64,000 bases of DNA from Hahellaceae bacterium (GCA_024234505.1 JACKOD010000004.1:1-64000); one strand, 5' to 3'; positions 29,677-38,987 are shown, numbered from the stretch's first letter. Notes: a model not told the origin generated them from the letters alone. A program made the numbers and translations.

Positions 29677-29816
29677 TATAACGCCCAAACAGTCTGGGTA
29701 GCGTTGATTGAATGATCACGCAGGATCCATTACGAACGATCACTTGCTGAATTAAAGAGCGCAGAGCAATTACTGCTAGGCAGCCAGAACGAATTGACCG
29801 TAAGGTCACACAGTTT

Positions 29817-29936
29817 TGCCTGATGACAATAGCGGACTGGAACCACCTGATCCCTTCCCGAACTCAGTCGTGAAACGGTCCAGCGCCGATGGTAGTGTGG
29901 GGTCTCCCCATGTGAGAGTAGGTCATCGTCAGGCAT
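29817..29936 (+). rRNA. rrf: 5S ribosomal RNA
   Basis: About 120 nt, from TGCCTGATGACAATAGCGG to CATCGTCAGGCAT; the ends pair (TGCCTGA/TCAGGCA) and the CCGAACTCAG and GCGCCGATGGTAGTGTGGGG blocks (split here) are typical. Confidence 0.97.
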
Positions 29937-29946
29937 CTATCCCAAA

Positions 29947-29976
29947 CCCCGGTATCGCAAGATGCCGGGGTTTTTT
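29947..29976 (+). terminator. rRNA operon terminator
   Basis: 10-bp stem CCCCGGTATC/GATGCCGGGG with GCAA tetraloop followed by TTTTTT, 10 bp after 5S. Confidence 0.95.
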
Positions 29977-30212
29977 AGTTTCGTTGCTCCTCTTTTTCAT
30001 CCTCCTCTTTGTACCCTGGCTTTTTGGTGTCTCCGCTTCCCCCTCCTTCGCTTAGCGCGCTCAGCGGGTCCATCACGTGATGCACAGCGATGGCGATACT
30101 TGTGTCTTATGCTGCACTGTTGTTGTGCATTGATGGCGTAATATCGAGTAAAAATGCTAGAGGTCCTTGAATAATCTAATGCTTGATTTGTTATATCTCC
30201 TATGTGGCATTA

Positions 30213-30235
30213 AAGATGCATTTAAATAACTACAT
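30213..30235 (+). promoter_or_regulatory. Candidate NsrR half-site upstream of globin operon
   Basis: AAGATGCATTT at 30213-30223 equals the left half of the gammaproteobacterial NsrR motif as I recall it; the right half (AATAACTACAT) matches poorly. It sits 42 bp before the globin start. The function of the operon (likely nitric oxide handling) makes this site plausible. Confidence 0.35.
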
Positions 30236-30264
30236 ATGAGTAGATGTCTTTTAGGAGAATGAAA

Positions 30265-30621
30265 ATGAGTTTGTACGAAAAGTTAGGTGGCGAAGCGGCA
30301 GTGACTGCGGCAGTAGATATTTTCTATCGCAAGGTTCTGGCTGATGATCGTATCAGTCACTATTTTGATTCCGTAGATATGGATGGTCAGGCAGTAAAGC
30401 AAAAGGCATTTTTAACCATGGTATTTGGTGGGCCAAATAACTATACCGGCAAGGATATGCGAGAAGGGCATAAACATCTTAAAGGGTTGAACGATACCCA
30501 TGTGGATGCAGTGATTGAGTTGCTTGGCGAAACCTTAAAGGAGCTGGGAGTAGGGGACGATGATATCGCGCAAATCGCTGGCATTGCCAACAGTGTCCGC
30601 GATGATGTACTAAATCGATAA
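30265..30621 (+). CDS. Group 1 truncated haemoglobin
   Basis: 118 aa from ATG at 30265; AGGAG lies 7 bases upstream, a better fit than ATG at 30259. Classic trHb: MSLYEKLGGEAAV start, FYRKVLAD, FGGPNNYTGKDMREGHKHL with the proximal His in the last motif, length normal. It binds haem and O2/NO; trHbs of this group can act as NO dioxygenases. The reductase gene lies 14 bp downstream, suggesting a two-component flavohaemoglobin-like system. Confidence 0.95.
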   Translation: MSLYEKLGGEAAVTAAVDIFYRKVLADDRISHYFDSVDMDGQAVKQKAFLTMVFGGPNNYTGKDMREGHKHLKGLNDTHVDAVIELLGETLKELGVGDDDIAQIAGIANSVRDDVLNR

Positions 30622-30635
30622 CCGGGAGTCGTGGC

Positions 30636-31604
30636 ATGGCCAAGCTATTTTATAATGCTGATCAGTTGGATAGCACTGGTGATGTATCGGTACTTGATAC
30701 GCTTCATTCTGCAGGGTTTTTAATTCCAAGCAGTTGCCGAGCGGGGCTGTGCCACGCGTGTTTATTACGAGCTGACGAGGGTGATATACCTGCGTTGGCT
30801 CAGAAGGGATTGTCGGAGACAGAAAAAAGACAAAGGCTGTTTCTGGGATGTCAGTGTTTTCCGGTTACGGATATGAAAATATCTACACCCGATGCCTCAC
30901 GTACCGTTCAGGCTCGATTATTGGAGTTGTCCATGCTTACGCAAGACGTTATGCGTCTTCGACTGAAGGCTGATGTGGACTGGTTTCCCGGGCAATATAC
31001 AACGTTATGGAAGGATGCTTCACTGGGAAGGAGTTATTCTATAGCGAGTCATCCTGTCCGTGATGGCTTTATGGAGTTGCACATTAAAAGGTATCCCGAT
31101 GGCATGTTAAGCCGATGGCTGGCTGAACAAGTGCATGTGGGTCATGAGTTAGAAATTAGTTTACCCAGAGGAAGTTGTTTTTATACGGAGACTTCGAGCC
31201 ATCAGCCTTTATTGCTGGCCTGTACAGGAACCGGGCTTGCTCCGCTTTATGGTGTGGTGCAGGACGCCTTGGGGCAGGGGCATCAACGTCCAATACACCT
31301 TTTTGCAGCAGCAGGGACGCCTGATCAACTATATTTGGTTCATGAGTTGCGGCTGCTTGAACAGACCTATAGCAACTTTCATTATTATCCCGTGTGTAGA
31401 AGAAATGCTCAGCCAAATATGCAAGAGGGAGATCTCGTTGAGTTGATTTCAAACCGCTATAAAGATCTCAAAGGCTGGAAGGTGTTTCTTTGCGGCTCTC
31501 CCATGGCTGTCAAGAAATTGCAGAAGAAATGTTTTCTTCAAGGTGCATCTATGTCAGATATTCATGCGGATGCCTTTGAGTCGCCGCTCGCAAGAAGTGC
31601 CTAG
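30636..31604 (+). CDS. Ferredoxin-NAD(P)H reductase-type protein (2Fe-2S + FAD/NAD)
   Basis: 322 aa. N-terminal plant-type 2Fe-2S domain with Cys34, Cys39, Cys42 and Cys72 (CRAGLCHAC ... GCQC), followed by an FAD-binding barrel (RSYSIAS) and NAD-binding domain (LLACTGTGLAPLYG, CGSPMAV). The domain order is that of oxygenase reductases. Directly after the truncated haemoglobin gene, so it probably re-reduces that haem. A stand-alone oxygenase reductase is the alternative. Confidence 0.9.
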   Translation: MAKLFYNADQLDSTGDVSVLDTLHSAGFLIPSSCRAGLCHACLLRADEGDIPALAQKGLSETEKRQRLFLGCQCFPVTDMKISTPDASRTVQARLLELSMLTQDVMRLRLKADVDWFPGQYTTLWKDASLGRSYSIASHPVRDGFMELHIKRYPDGMLSRWLAEQVHVGHELEISLPRGSCFYTETSSHQPLLLACTGTGLAPLYGVVQDALGQGHQRPIHLFAAAGTPDQLYLVHELRLLEQTYSNFHYYPVCRRNAQPNMQEGDLVELISNRYKDLKGWKVFLCGSPMAVKKLQKKCFLQGASMSDIHADAFESPLARSA

Positions 31605-31685
31605 ACTGCTTGCTTACTCAAGTCAGGATTGCCATTATTCGACTGCTGTAAACATTAAGTCGAATGTCATAAGGAGAGTGACACT

Positions 31686-33284
31686 ATGGCAATCCATCTT
31701 ACACCCTGCAGAGTCGGGCCGATTGTGGGTCATACCACGCTCTGTGAAACTCGAATCTTTGCCGGTATCAATTCAGGTGATGTCCCGGTCTCGCTGCGTG
31801 ATATAGATCACCACTATAATTTGGGCTGGGTTAAAGTCTGGAGGCACGGAGATCAAGCGGTTCGATTGCATAGATTCAGATTTAGTCGGAGCTTTGATTA
31901 TACCGGTGTTGTCATTCTTCGTAATTTGCTTCCGGGCACTGGTTATTTTTATCAGGTTGGTTTCTCTGCCATAGAGACCGATAATGACAACCCCGAGCTT
32001 GATTGGTCAAGCATCGAGGAAATATATTCATTTAAAACCGCTCCCGCGACGCGATTAGATCTGTCTTTTTCTCTGGGTTCCTGTATGTATCCGACGTTAC
32101 GAGAATTTCGACGGTCGGATGAGCCGATGATCGCCTCAATAGATAAGCCCATCGATAAGATGTTTCGTTGGATGCCGAATATGAAACAGGATACTCCTGT
32201 CGACTTTCAGTTACTTGTGGGTGACCAGGTATATGCCGATCCATGGAACAAGGTTTTACCCTGGACGCAAACAACGTCATTAGATGCATTTTATAAAATG
32301 TATCGTCAAACATACCAACTGCCGTTCTTTCGTCAAGCAATGGCCAACGTCCCTACTTATATGCTTATGGATGACCACGAAGTTAATGATGGTTTTCGCA
32401 ATGGCGTGCGTGATTATGAGTCGGGTTCCTGGTGGGGGCGATATGTCAATCGAAACCGAGAACGTTTGAATAGTGCGATGCAGGTGTTTCAAGTCTATCA
32501 GTTGAGTCACGGCGGTGCTTATACTGACATTCTATCGCCCGAGGCTGATCCGAATGTCGGATATATTAAAGGGCAAAATGATTATGAGATTCCCCAAGAC
32601 TGGTATTACAGCTTTCAATGGGGTGTTGGCGATTTTTTTCTGACGGATTGTCGTACCGAGCGAACGATTGACACGCTTATTTCCCGACGCCAGATGACTC
32701 GCCTCAAGGAATGGTTACGATATTCTGATTTACCCTTCAAATTCATTGTAAGTAGCATACCGGTGTTCCCTGATGCCAAATCTTCTTTGCTAGAAGGTCG
32801 GCCAGATCATTGGGCACACAGTCTTCAACAGCGTAATGAGCTTTTGCAATGGATTGATCGGCACAAAATTACTAATGTTGTGATTCTTTCTGGCGATGTG
32901 CATGCAAGTTTTGCATGCAAATTAACAACCCCTGCCGGAGTGACGGTATATCAACTGATATGTTCAGGTATTTATTGGCCCAATACGTTTAAGATGTTTC
33001 GTTGGCAAAAAGATCAGCTCCATACTGACACCCTGCTGGAGTCAAATAATGGAGAGTCATATGAGGTTTCTGGGTTGTTGGCAGATGAGCATTCGCCTTT
33101 GCGTTTTTACAACGGTAACGGGATGGCCAGAATTGATGTAACAAAAGAGCAGGTTCGCTTTCGGGTTTTCAACCGGGGGGCATGTAAATGTGTTCTCTCG
33201 GCAACCATCGAGGCTCAGACCTATAATGAAAAAAATCTATCACCTCATGGCAATGAACAAGCCTTGGCAGAAACAACATTTTAA
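31686..33284 (+). CDS. PhoD-like metallophosphatase family protein
   Basis: 532 aa; AAGGAG 9 bases upstream. N-terminal fibronectin-like domain (about 1-115), then metallophosphatase motifs SLGSCMYPT, LVGDQVYADPW, MDDHEVND and SGDVHASF (metal ligands Asp, Asp/Asn, His). PhoD enzymes are Ca/Fe-dependent phosphodiesterase/alkaline phosphatases. Unlike typical PhoD no Tat or Sec signal peptide is visible, so this one seems cytoplasmic. Substrate unknown. Same strand as neighbours but with 81- and 86-bp gaps. Confidence 0.85.
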   Translation: MAIHLTPCRVGPIVGHTTLCETRIFAGINSGDVPVSLRDIDHHYNLGWVKVWRHGDQAVRLHRFRFSRSFDYTGVVILRNLLPGTGYFYQVGFSAIETDNDNPELDWSSIEEIYSFKTAPATRLDLSFSLGSCMYPTLREFRRSDEPMIASIDKPIDKMFRWMPNMKQDTPVDFQLLVGDQVYADPWNKVLPWTQTTSLDAFYKMYRQTYQLPFFRQAMANVPTYMLMDDHEVNDGFRNGVRDYESGSWWGRYVNRNRERLNSAMQVFQVYQLSHGGAYTDILSPEADPNVGYIKGQNDYEIPQDWYYSFQWGVGDFFLTDCRTERTIDTLISRRQMTRLKEWLRYSDLPFKFIVSSIPVFPDAKSSLLEGRPDHWAHSLQQRNELLQWIDRHKITNVVILSGDVHASFACKLTTPAGVTVYQLICSGIYWPNTFKMFRWQKDQLHTDTLLESNNGESYEVSGLLADEHSPLRFYNGNGMARIDVTKEQVRFRVFNRGACKCVLSATIEAQTYNEKNLSPHGNEQALAETTF

Positions 33285-33370
33285 GTATAGGCCAAGAAAA
33301 TATTAAGCATTAGTCTGAATGGTTCCTGCGGAACAGCTAAGCGAATTAAGTAAATATACGGGAAAAAACG

Positions 33371-35128
33371 ATGCAGATATTGGTAATCAACTGCGGTTCA
33401 TCCAGCGTTAAATATCAGGTGATCGAAGTAAGTGACGGTAAGGTTCTTGTAAGTGGGACCCTTGAAAATGTGGGCGGAAATGTCACTTACGAAAATGCGC
33501 TTGGCCGGGTATTGGAAGAAGCCAGCGAGTATAAGATTGATGCCGTAGGTCACAGAGTGGTGCATGGTGGCGCTTATTTTACTCATGCGACACTGATAGA
33601 TGATGATGTCATTAATCGTATTGAAGCGTGTGCTCGTTTTGCCCCATTGCATAACCCTGCAAACGTGGCGGGAATTAAAGCCTCGCGCCTTGTTTTATCG
33701 AATGTACCTCATGTGGCGGTCTTTGATACGGCGTTTCACTCGCGAATGCCGGAACATGCCTATACCTATGCAATTGATTCGGACATTTCCGAACGGGAAG
33801 GTATTCGCCGCTACGGTTTTCATGGTACTTCCCACGCGTATGTAGCCCAGCAGGCAGCGGAATTTTTAGAGCGGCCACTGGATGAGCTCCGGTTAATCAG
33901 TTTACATCTCGGCAATGGGGCAAGCGCTTGCGCGATTGAGTTCGGTCATTCAGTGGATACCAGCATGGGAATGACACCCTTGGAGGGGCTGGTCATGGGT
34001 ACCCGCTGTGGTGATATTGATGCCGGAGTGGTAATGAGCCTGCTACGCACCGGGGAATATGATGTTGATGGACTTGACCGATTGCTGAATAAAGAAGCAG
34101 GGTTAAAAGGTGTTTCCGGTATTAGTCATGATCTTCGCGAAGTTGAAGAAGCCGCTGCGGCAGGGAATGAACGGGCGCGCTTGGCAATACAGCTGTTTGT
34201 TTATCGTGCACGTAAGTACATTGGTGCTTATGCTGCCGCAATGGGCGGTGTGGATGCTGTGATACTGACAGGCGGTATCGGTGAAAATAGTCCAAGTATG
34301 CGCCAGCGGATTTTACAACGTTTCGACTTTATAGGTTTGAAGCTGGATGAACAGCGGAATAGCGATATTCGTTTAAGTACGAATAGCCATGTTGCATTGG
34401 CATGCAGAGATATTTCCAAGGTAAAAGCACTCGTCATAAAAACCAACGAAGAGCTGATGATCGCGCGGCAAACGTCGGGATTGGTTCGTCAGATCAATGG
34501 TCAGCATCTACAGGCTAAATCGATTCCTATTGCCGTTAGCGGGCGCCACATTCATCTGAATGAAGAAACGTTCCGGAAGCTATTCGGAGCGGATGCGACG
34601 CTGACACATTACAAGGATTTGTCTCAGCCAGGTCAGTACGCCTGTGTAGAAAAACTCAATTTGATTGGTCCTAGAAATCGCATTGACAATGTTCGAATTC
34701 TTGGGCCATTGCGGAGTAATAATCAAATTGAAATATCACGTACCGATGAGTTCTTTCTTGGGATTGATGCACCCGTCAGGGATTCTGGCCGTACCGAGGG
34801 GTCGGCGCCTATCACTCTGGAGGGCCCTTTAGGCTCAGTATCACTTAACGAGGGCCTGATCTGTGCTCGCAGGCACATTCACATGCACCCGGATGATGCA
34901 GAACGCTTTGGGTTGCAGGATAAAGACGAAGTTGAGGTGGCTATTACCGGAGGCCCGCGGGATTTAATCTTTGGCGACGTGCTGGTTCGGGTGCATCCTC
35001 AGTTCAGATTGGAAATGCATATCGATACGGACGAAGCAAATGCTGCCGAGATGGATCAGGGCAGCGATGGCTCGCTGATATATACCGGTATTGAAGGCAT
35101 GTCTGCACGCATTCGGGCAAAGGGCTGA
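33371..35128 (+). CDS. Fused acetate kinase - PduL-type phosphotransacylase
   Basis: 585 aa. Residues 1-375 are acetate/propionate kinase: NCGSSSVKY, HRVVHGG, HNPANVAG, FDTAFHSRMP, YGFHGTSHAYV, HLGNGASACAI, MGTRCGDIDAG and TGGIGENSP, all catalytic motifs intact. Residues 385-585 are PduL phosphate acyltransferase: SGRHIHLN (metal His), LSQPGQYACVEK, ISRTDEFFLG, second metal site ARRHIHMHPDDA and HIDTDEANAAE. Together they interconvert acyl-CoA, acyl phosphate and acyl + ATP, so both steps of the Pta-AckA pathway sit in one chain, with PduL replacing Pta. No frameshift or linker stop. Start ATG has a weak SD. Confidence 0.95.
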   Translation: MQILVINCGSSSVKYQVIEVSDGKVLVSGTLENVGGNVTYENALGRVLEEASEYKIDAVGHRVVHGGAYFTHATLIDDDVINRIEACARFAPLHNPANVAGIKASRLVLSNVPHVAVFDTAFHSRMPEHAYTYAIDSDISEREGIRRYGFHGTSHAYVAQQAAEFLERPLDELRLISLHLGNGASACAIEFGHSVDTSMGMTPLEGLVMGTRCGDIDAGVVMSLLRTGEYDVDGLDRLLNKEAGLKGVSGISHDLREVEEAAAAGNERARLAIQLFVYRARKYIGAYAAAMGGVDAVILTGGIGENSPSMRQRILQRFDFIGLKLDEQRNSDIRLSTNSHVALACRDISKVKALVIKTNEELMIARQTSGLVRQINGQHLQAKSIPIAVSGRHIHLNEETFRKLFGADATLTHYKDLSQPGQYACVEKLNLIGPRNRIDNVRILGPLRSNNQIEISRTDEFFLGIDAPVRDSGRTEGSAPITLEGPLGSVSLNEGLICARRHIHMHPDDAERFGLQDKDEVEVAITGGPRDLIFGDVLVRVHPQFRLEMHIDTDEANAAEMDQGSDGSLIYTGIEGMSARIRAKG

Positions 35129-35178
35129 ATAGAATGCTTGGGCAATAAGTCATTCCTCGCCTCGATTGGGCGGGGACC

Positions 35179-36192
35179 TCATTCAGTAATCAACTGACGT
35201 AGCGTGACACCATCCAGGCATGGTGAGCCGCTACCGGATGCTTCAGCCGCTTTTACCAATGAAATAATTTTCTGATTTACGCTACTGGGCGTGCCTTGCG
35301 TCATGGCGAGTTTTACGACCTCGCCATTTATAAAGTCGATTTCTGTCAGCCGACCTGCGAGCAGATCGTCTTGCATGGACGAGCGTGCCGATGGGTCGAT
35401 GGTCAGCATCGCTGAAGCAATCCGGGTAAATAGCCAGGTTGGGAGCCGGAGAATGGCAGGAATGCACTGTGGGAGAACTTTACCCAAGCGAGCGGGTTTT
35501 ATGCCGGCTTGTTTCAGGGCAAGCAAGGCTTCTTTAATGCACATAGCGAGTACCCAGCGAAAGTCTCTGTTGTGAAGCTCTTCAAGTAGAGGAATACCTG
35601 CCAGTGCGTTCACGGAGTTATTCAAATTCAGTAGCAGCTTGCCCCACTGGATTTCGAGTAAATCGGGATAGATTTTGAGAGGAAGTTGCGCCAGAGCTAA
35701 CGCATCAGTCAGTGATTCCAGAAGTTCCCCGGGGGCCGTTTCGACAGCAAGTTGACCTTCTGTTCCGCAGTGAAAGTGTGCGTTCCCGTGATTGATCACA
35801 TTAAAGGGGACCATCCCGGCAATGACCGTATGCGACGGTAAGAGATTTTTTAGTGTTCGTGCGTTTTGTATTCCATTTTGAAAACTGACAACCAGCTTTC
35901 CTGCAGGTAGAAACGTTTGTAATTCTTGTGCTGCGGATGATGTGGCTGCACCTTTGACACAAACCAGAACGATATCGGCGTTTTCGAGTGCAGAAGCATC
36001 GGTGACAAAATGGAGATTCTTCTCAGCTACGATTTCGTCGCGTCCCTGCCAATCAGTCAGGCGTAGTCCGTGCGTTGCAATGGCCTGCCCGATTCGGCTG
36101 CGGCCAATCAGAAGTACACGGCTACCATGTGCGGCAAGACAGCCGCCTAGATAACAACCGATAGAGCCTGCTCCAAGAATGGCAATGTTCAT
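35179..36192 (-). CDS. 2-dehydropantoate 2-reductase family protein (PanE-like)
   Basis: 337 aa from ATG at 36192; GGGGA is just upstream, whereas the 382-aa frame has no SD. ApbA/PanE fold: N-terminal NADP-binding GAGSIGCYLGG (about 7-17), VCVKG, SFQNGIQN, catalytic Lys in the QWGKLLLNLNNSVNALAG block, and C-terminal SSMQDDLLAGRLTEIDFINGEV. Reduces ketopantoate or a related 2-keto acid with NADPH. Convergent with the kinase fusion. Confidence 0.88.
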   Translation of the reverse strand: MNIAILGAGSIGCYLGGCLAAHGSRVLLIGRSRIGQAIATHGLRLTDWQGRDEIVAEKNLHFVTDASALENADIVLVCVKGAATSSAAQELQTFLPAGKLVVSFQNGIQNARTLKNLLPSHTVIAGMVPFNVINHGNAHFHCGTEGQLAVETAPGELLESLTDALALAQLPLKIYPDLLEIQWGKLLLNLNNSVNALAGIPLLEELHNRDFRWVLAMCIKEALLALKQAGIKPARLGKVLPQCIPAILRLPTWLFTRIASAMLTIDPSARSSMQDDLLAGRLTEIDFINGEVVKLAMTQGTPSSVNQKIISLVKAAEASGSGSPCLDGVTLRQLITE

Positions 36193-36313
36193 TTTATCCC
36201 CCGTATCCACACTAATATTATTTTTTATTTCGTTATACAGGATTAGGGATTTACCCGTAAACAGGGACGTCTTAGCATGCAAACTGGTTCTTAGGGTTAG
36301 GGAGCGGATATCT

Positions 36314-36790
36314 ATGACGAAAACCATGAGCGTGACTCGCTATGGCGGGAGCCTGTTGCTTCTATTTCTAACGCTCTCGGTGAGTGCGGAGGTGTACAAG
36401 TGGCGGGATGAACATGGGCGTACTCACTACAGTGACCAGCCACCCTCCACGGGCGAAGTTCAAACCTTGACTATGCCGGAAAAAACCGATGCACATTCAA
36501 ATGATCCTTCAGGGAGTTTGGATAACTACCGGACCAGGCTGAAGCAAATCGCCGATACCTTGCAACAAAGTCGGCTCTCGAAGGAAAAGGAGCAACTTGA
36601 TAGCGAAAGGAAGGTTGCAGAACGGGCAAAGAAGTGTGCGGAAATGGCTGCACAGTTAAAGTTTATGGAATCTATTTCTCGTTTCTATGATGTGAATGCG
36701 CAGGGTGAAAGGGTTTTCCTTAGTGATGACGAAGGCAAAAAGATTCGAAATAAGGCCAGCGATCTTTATCGCCAGGGATGCGGAGGCTAA
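36314..36790 (+). CDS. DUF4124 periplasmic protein
   Basis: 158 aa from ATG at 36314; a longer frame upstream overlaps the divergent panE-like gene. Signal peptide to SVSA, then the DUF4124 motif EVYKWRDEHGRTHYSDQPP (residues about 26-44), then a coiled-coil-rich Glu/Lys segment. Role unknown; such proteins are common in gammaproteobacteria. Last chromosomal gene before the island. Confidence 0.85.
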   Translation: MTKTMSVTRYGGSLLLLFLTLSVSAEVYKWRDEHGRTHYSDQPPSTGEVQTLTMPEKTDAHSNDPSGSLDNYRTRLKQIADTLQQSRLSKEKEQLDSERKVAERAKKCAEMAAQLKFMESISRFYDVNAQGERVFLSDDEGKKIRNKASDLYRQGCGG

Positions 36791-36842
36791 TTGTAGGCGG
36801 AATATGGAAAAGTAGGTGGAATATGGAAAACGTCGGAGGGAA

Positions 36843-36888
<46 letters not shown>

Positions 36889-37076
36889 ATAAACGGTCAT
36901 GGGTTTTTACTGATCCATTGTTGTTTATAATAACTATGTATATCAGTATGTTATATATTTTGTTGTCCAGCTTGATCCAGTGGCGTACACTGAAATCCAT
37001 GCTATATTTGTACCCCAGAGTGTACCCAGATTGTACTCTGGGAATGACCTTTACCCCCTGAATCAAGGACGCCACC

Positions 37077-38381
37077 ATGGGCAAGCTTACTGACGCAAAA
37101 ATAAGCAAGGCATCCCCTAAAACCGATGGAGGCGATACCGTACTTTCAGATGGCGATGGGTTGTGTCTGCGGATTCGGCGCGGTACTAACGGTAATTCGA
37201 AAACCTGGCTATTCCGATATAAGCGTCCGTCGAATGGCAAGCCCGCCAAGCTGGTGCTGGGCGAGTACCCAGGAATGAGTTTGAAAGAGGCAAGGGCTTG
37301 TATTCCTGATCTGCGAGCACAGGTAGGCGAAGGAATTGATCCTAAGTATACCAAGGCGGCCAAAATTGCCCGGAATGCTGCTATCCTGACGATGGGGCAA
37401 CTGTTTGATCAGTGGATTGTTCACTTAGAAAAAACTAGCGATAACGCACCAACAACTTTGCAGGGCCATCGCTGGCGCTGGAATAAGTATTTAGCTAAAC
37501 CTCTGAAAGATATTCGTGTCCCAGATATTACTCGTGCCCACTTATCATCAGCTCTGTTCTCCATGCGGGAGCACACAAGAGCGCAAACAAGTAAGGGGTT
37601 GACCACCTTACGACTTATGCTGGATTTTGCGATGACTCTTCACATGATCGAAGAGAATCTTGCTCGGTTGTTGAGGCCGGGAGACTTTGGTGCAAGCAAG
37701 AGCAGGCCACGAAGAAGGCATTTGCAGCTTGAAGAACTGAGGGAGCTGTGGCGTGCGCTAGAGGAATCGAAAGTGCCGCCGACAACAGCGGCAGCAATCA
37801 AAATACTTATTTTGACCGGCGCACGGCGAAGCGAAGTGGTGAATATGGCGTGGGGCGAATTAGATTTAGCCAAAGGTATTTGGGTATTGCCGTCGGAGCG
37901 CGCCAAAAATCGTGAGGAGCATGTGATCTACCTTTCACCCTTGGCGCTTAGAATAATCGAGTCATTACGACCGTTAACAGAGGTTTCAGGGTGGGTCTTT
38001 GAAAGCGATCGAGAGCGATGCCAGGGAAAGCCAATTCACAAAGACACGCTTAACACGGTGTTGGAGCGGCTGAGTGGGCGCTATCCTGGGCAAGACAAGG
38101 AAAAAGCGCCGCTTAGACACCTGGAGCACTTTACCATTCATGATTTACGCCGGACGGCGGCAACAGCCTGGGGCGAACATTTGAAAGCTATGCCAGATTT
38201 AATCGAAAAAATGCTGAACCACAAACCGGAAAACCAATTGAAGGAAACATATCAGCGACAAAAATTGGCCGAAGAGCAACGCGTCGTTTGGTGTGCTTGG
38301 GGCGATATTGTGGCGCACCGGGTCGCAAAAGATCCGGATAACGTAACGCCCATAACGACAGCAAGAAAGGCAGCTTTATGA
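37077..38381 (+). CDS. Tyrosine integrase (P4-type)
   Basis: 434 aa. N-terminal arm-binding domain (DUF4102-type: LSDGDGLCLRIRRG, FRYKRPSNGKPAKLVLGEYPGMSL), then core-binding and catalytic domains with Arg in LTGARRSEVVNM (about 246-257), HDLRRTAAT (about 355) and the nucleophile Tyr about 392 (ETYQRQK). Encoded next to attL, so integrates the island in tRNA-Arg. Overlaps the DUF4258 remnant by 4 bp (ATGA). Confidence 0.95.
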   Translation: MGKLTDAKISKASPKTDGGDTVLSDGDGLCLRIRRGTNGNSKTWLFRYKRPSNGKPAKLVLGEYPGMSLKEARACIPDLRAQVGEGIDPKYTKAAKIARNAAILTMGQLFDQWIVHLEKTSDNAPTTLQGHRWRWNKYLAKPLKDIRVPDITRAHLSSALFSMREHTRAQTSKGLTTLRLMLDFAMTLHMIEENLARLLRPGDFGASKSRPRRRHLQLEELRELWRALEESKVPPTTAAAIKILILTGARRSEVVNMAWGELDLAKGIWVLPSERAKNREEHVIYLSPLALRIIESLRPLTEVSGWVFESDRERCQGKPIHKDTLNTVLERLSGRYPGQDKEKAPLRHLEHFTIHDLRRTAATAWGEHLKAMPDLIEKMLNHKPENQLKETYQRQKLAEEQRVVWCAWGDIVAHRVAKDPDNVTPITTARKAAL

Positions 38382-38649
38382 ATCAGGTATTCAGAAGCCA
38401 TGCAATTAAACGAATGTTTCAGCGTGGTATTACAGCTGAGGATGTGCGACAGGTGCTGATGACGGGCAAAACGATAATGGATTACCCGCAGGACACACCC
38501 TACCCAAACTGTTTGAAGATAGGGGGCGAGGTGATAGGCCGCTCCATGTAGTGGCGGCGGACACTGGCGAAGGGGAAATCATTGTTATCACTGCTTGTGA
38601 ACCTGATCCGGCGATCTGGGAGCCGAATTTTGAGAGGAAACGTCAATGA
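38378..38649 (+). pseudogene. Frameshifted DUF4258 toxin-like gene
   Basis: ATG at 38378 opens MNQVFRSHAIKRMFQRGIT...DYPQDTPYPNCLKIGGEV and then hits a stop at 38549. The DUF4258 C-terminus continues in another frame from 38533 (DRPLHVVAADTGEGEIIVIT) through EPDPAIWEPNFERKRQ to TGA at 38647, which overlaps the next gene's ATG. One lost base near 38531 would explain it. DUF4258 proteins are RelE-like candidate toxins paired with YgiT-type antitoxins. Either a decayed toxin, an assembly error, or programmed shift. Confidence 0.8.
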
Positions 38650-38873
38650 AATGCTTGAGTTGCAAACAAGGTGAAGCACACCCCGGCCATGCCACGGTGA
38701 CACTTGAAAGAGATGGTTCCACACTGGTTTTTAAGAGTGTACCGGCTGACATTTGCGACAATTGTGGTGAAGAGTATATTCAAGAAATTGTTACAGATCG
38801 GATGTTGGCACAGGCGGAGGAGTGCGTGTCGCGTGGCGTGCAAGTTGATGTAAGGCAGTATCAGGTGGCGTAA
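38646..38873 (+). CDS. YgiT-type zinc finger antitoxin (MqsA-like)
   Basis: 75 aa with two Cys pairs, CLSC (3-6) and CDNC (about 37-40), forming the YgiT zinc finger; VPADICDNCGEEY is the family core. Its ATG overlaps the stop of the DUF4258 remnant (ATGA), the usual toxin-antitoxin order. It likely binds DNA and the toxin. The antitoxin is intact although the toxin is broken. Confidence 0.88.
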   Translation: MKCLSCKQGEAHPGHATVTLERDGSTLVFKSVPADICDNCGEEYIQEIVTDRMLAQAEECVSRGVQVDVRQYQVA

Positions 38874-38987
38874 GTGATCTGGTGACAATTAGAAAGTTGT
38901 CTGGCTGATGTGACCTGGTTAAAACCAGGGGCATCTTTCCGCAATCAATGCGGTCTTAAGTTCAATAGGTCTTAGAAGGGGTATTTT

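Noticed and set aside
36179..36313. Longer N-terminus for the DUF4124 protein
   Set aside because: It would overlap the divergent panE-like start and lacks a ribosome binding site; the signal peptide begins at 36314.
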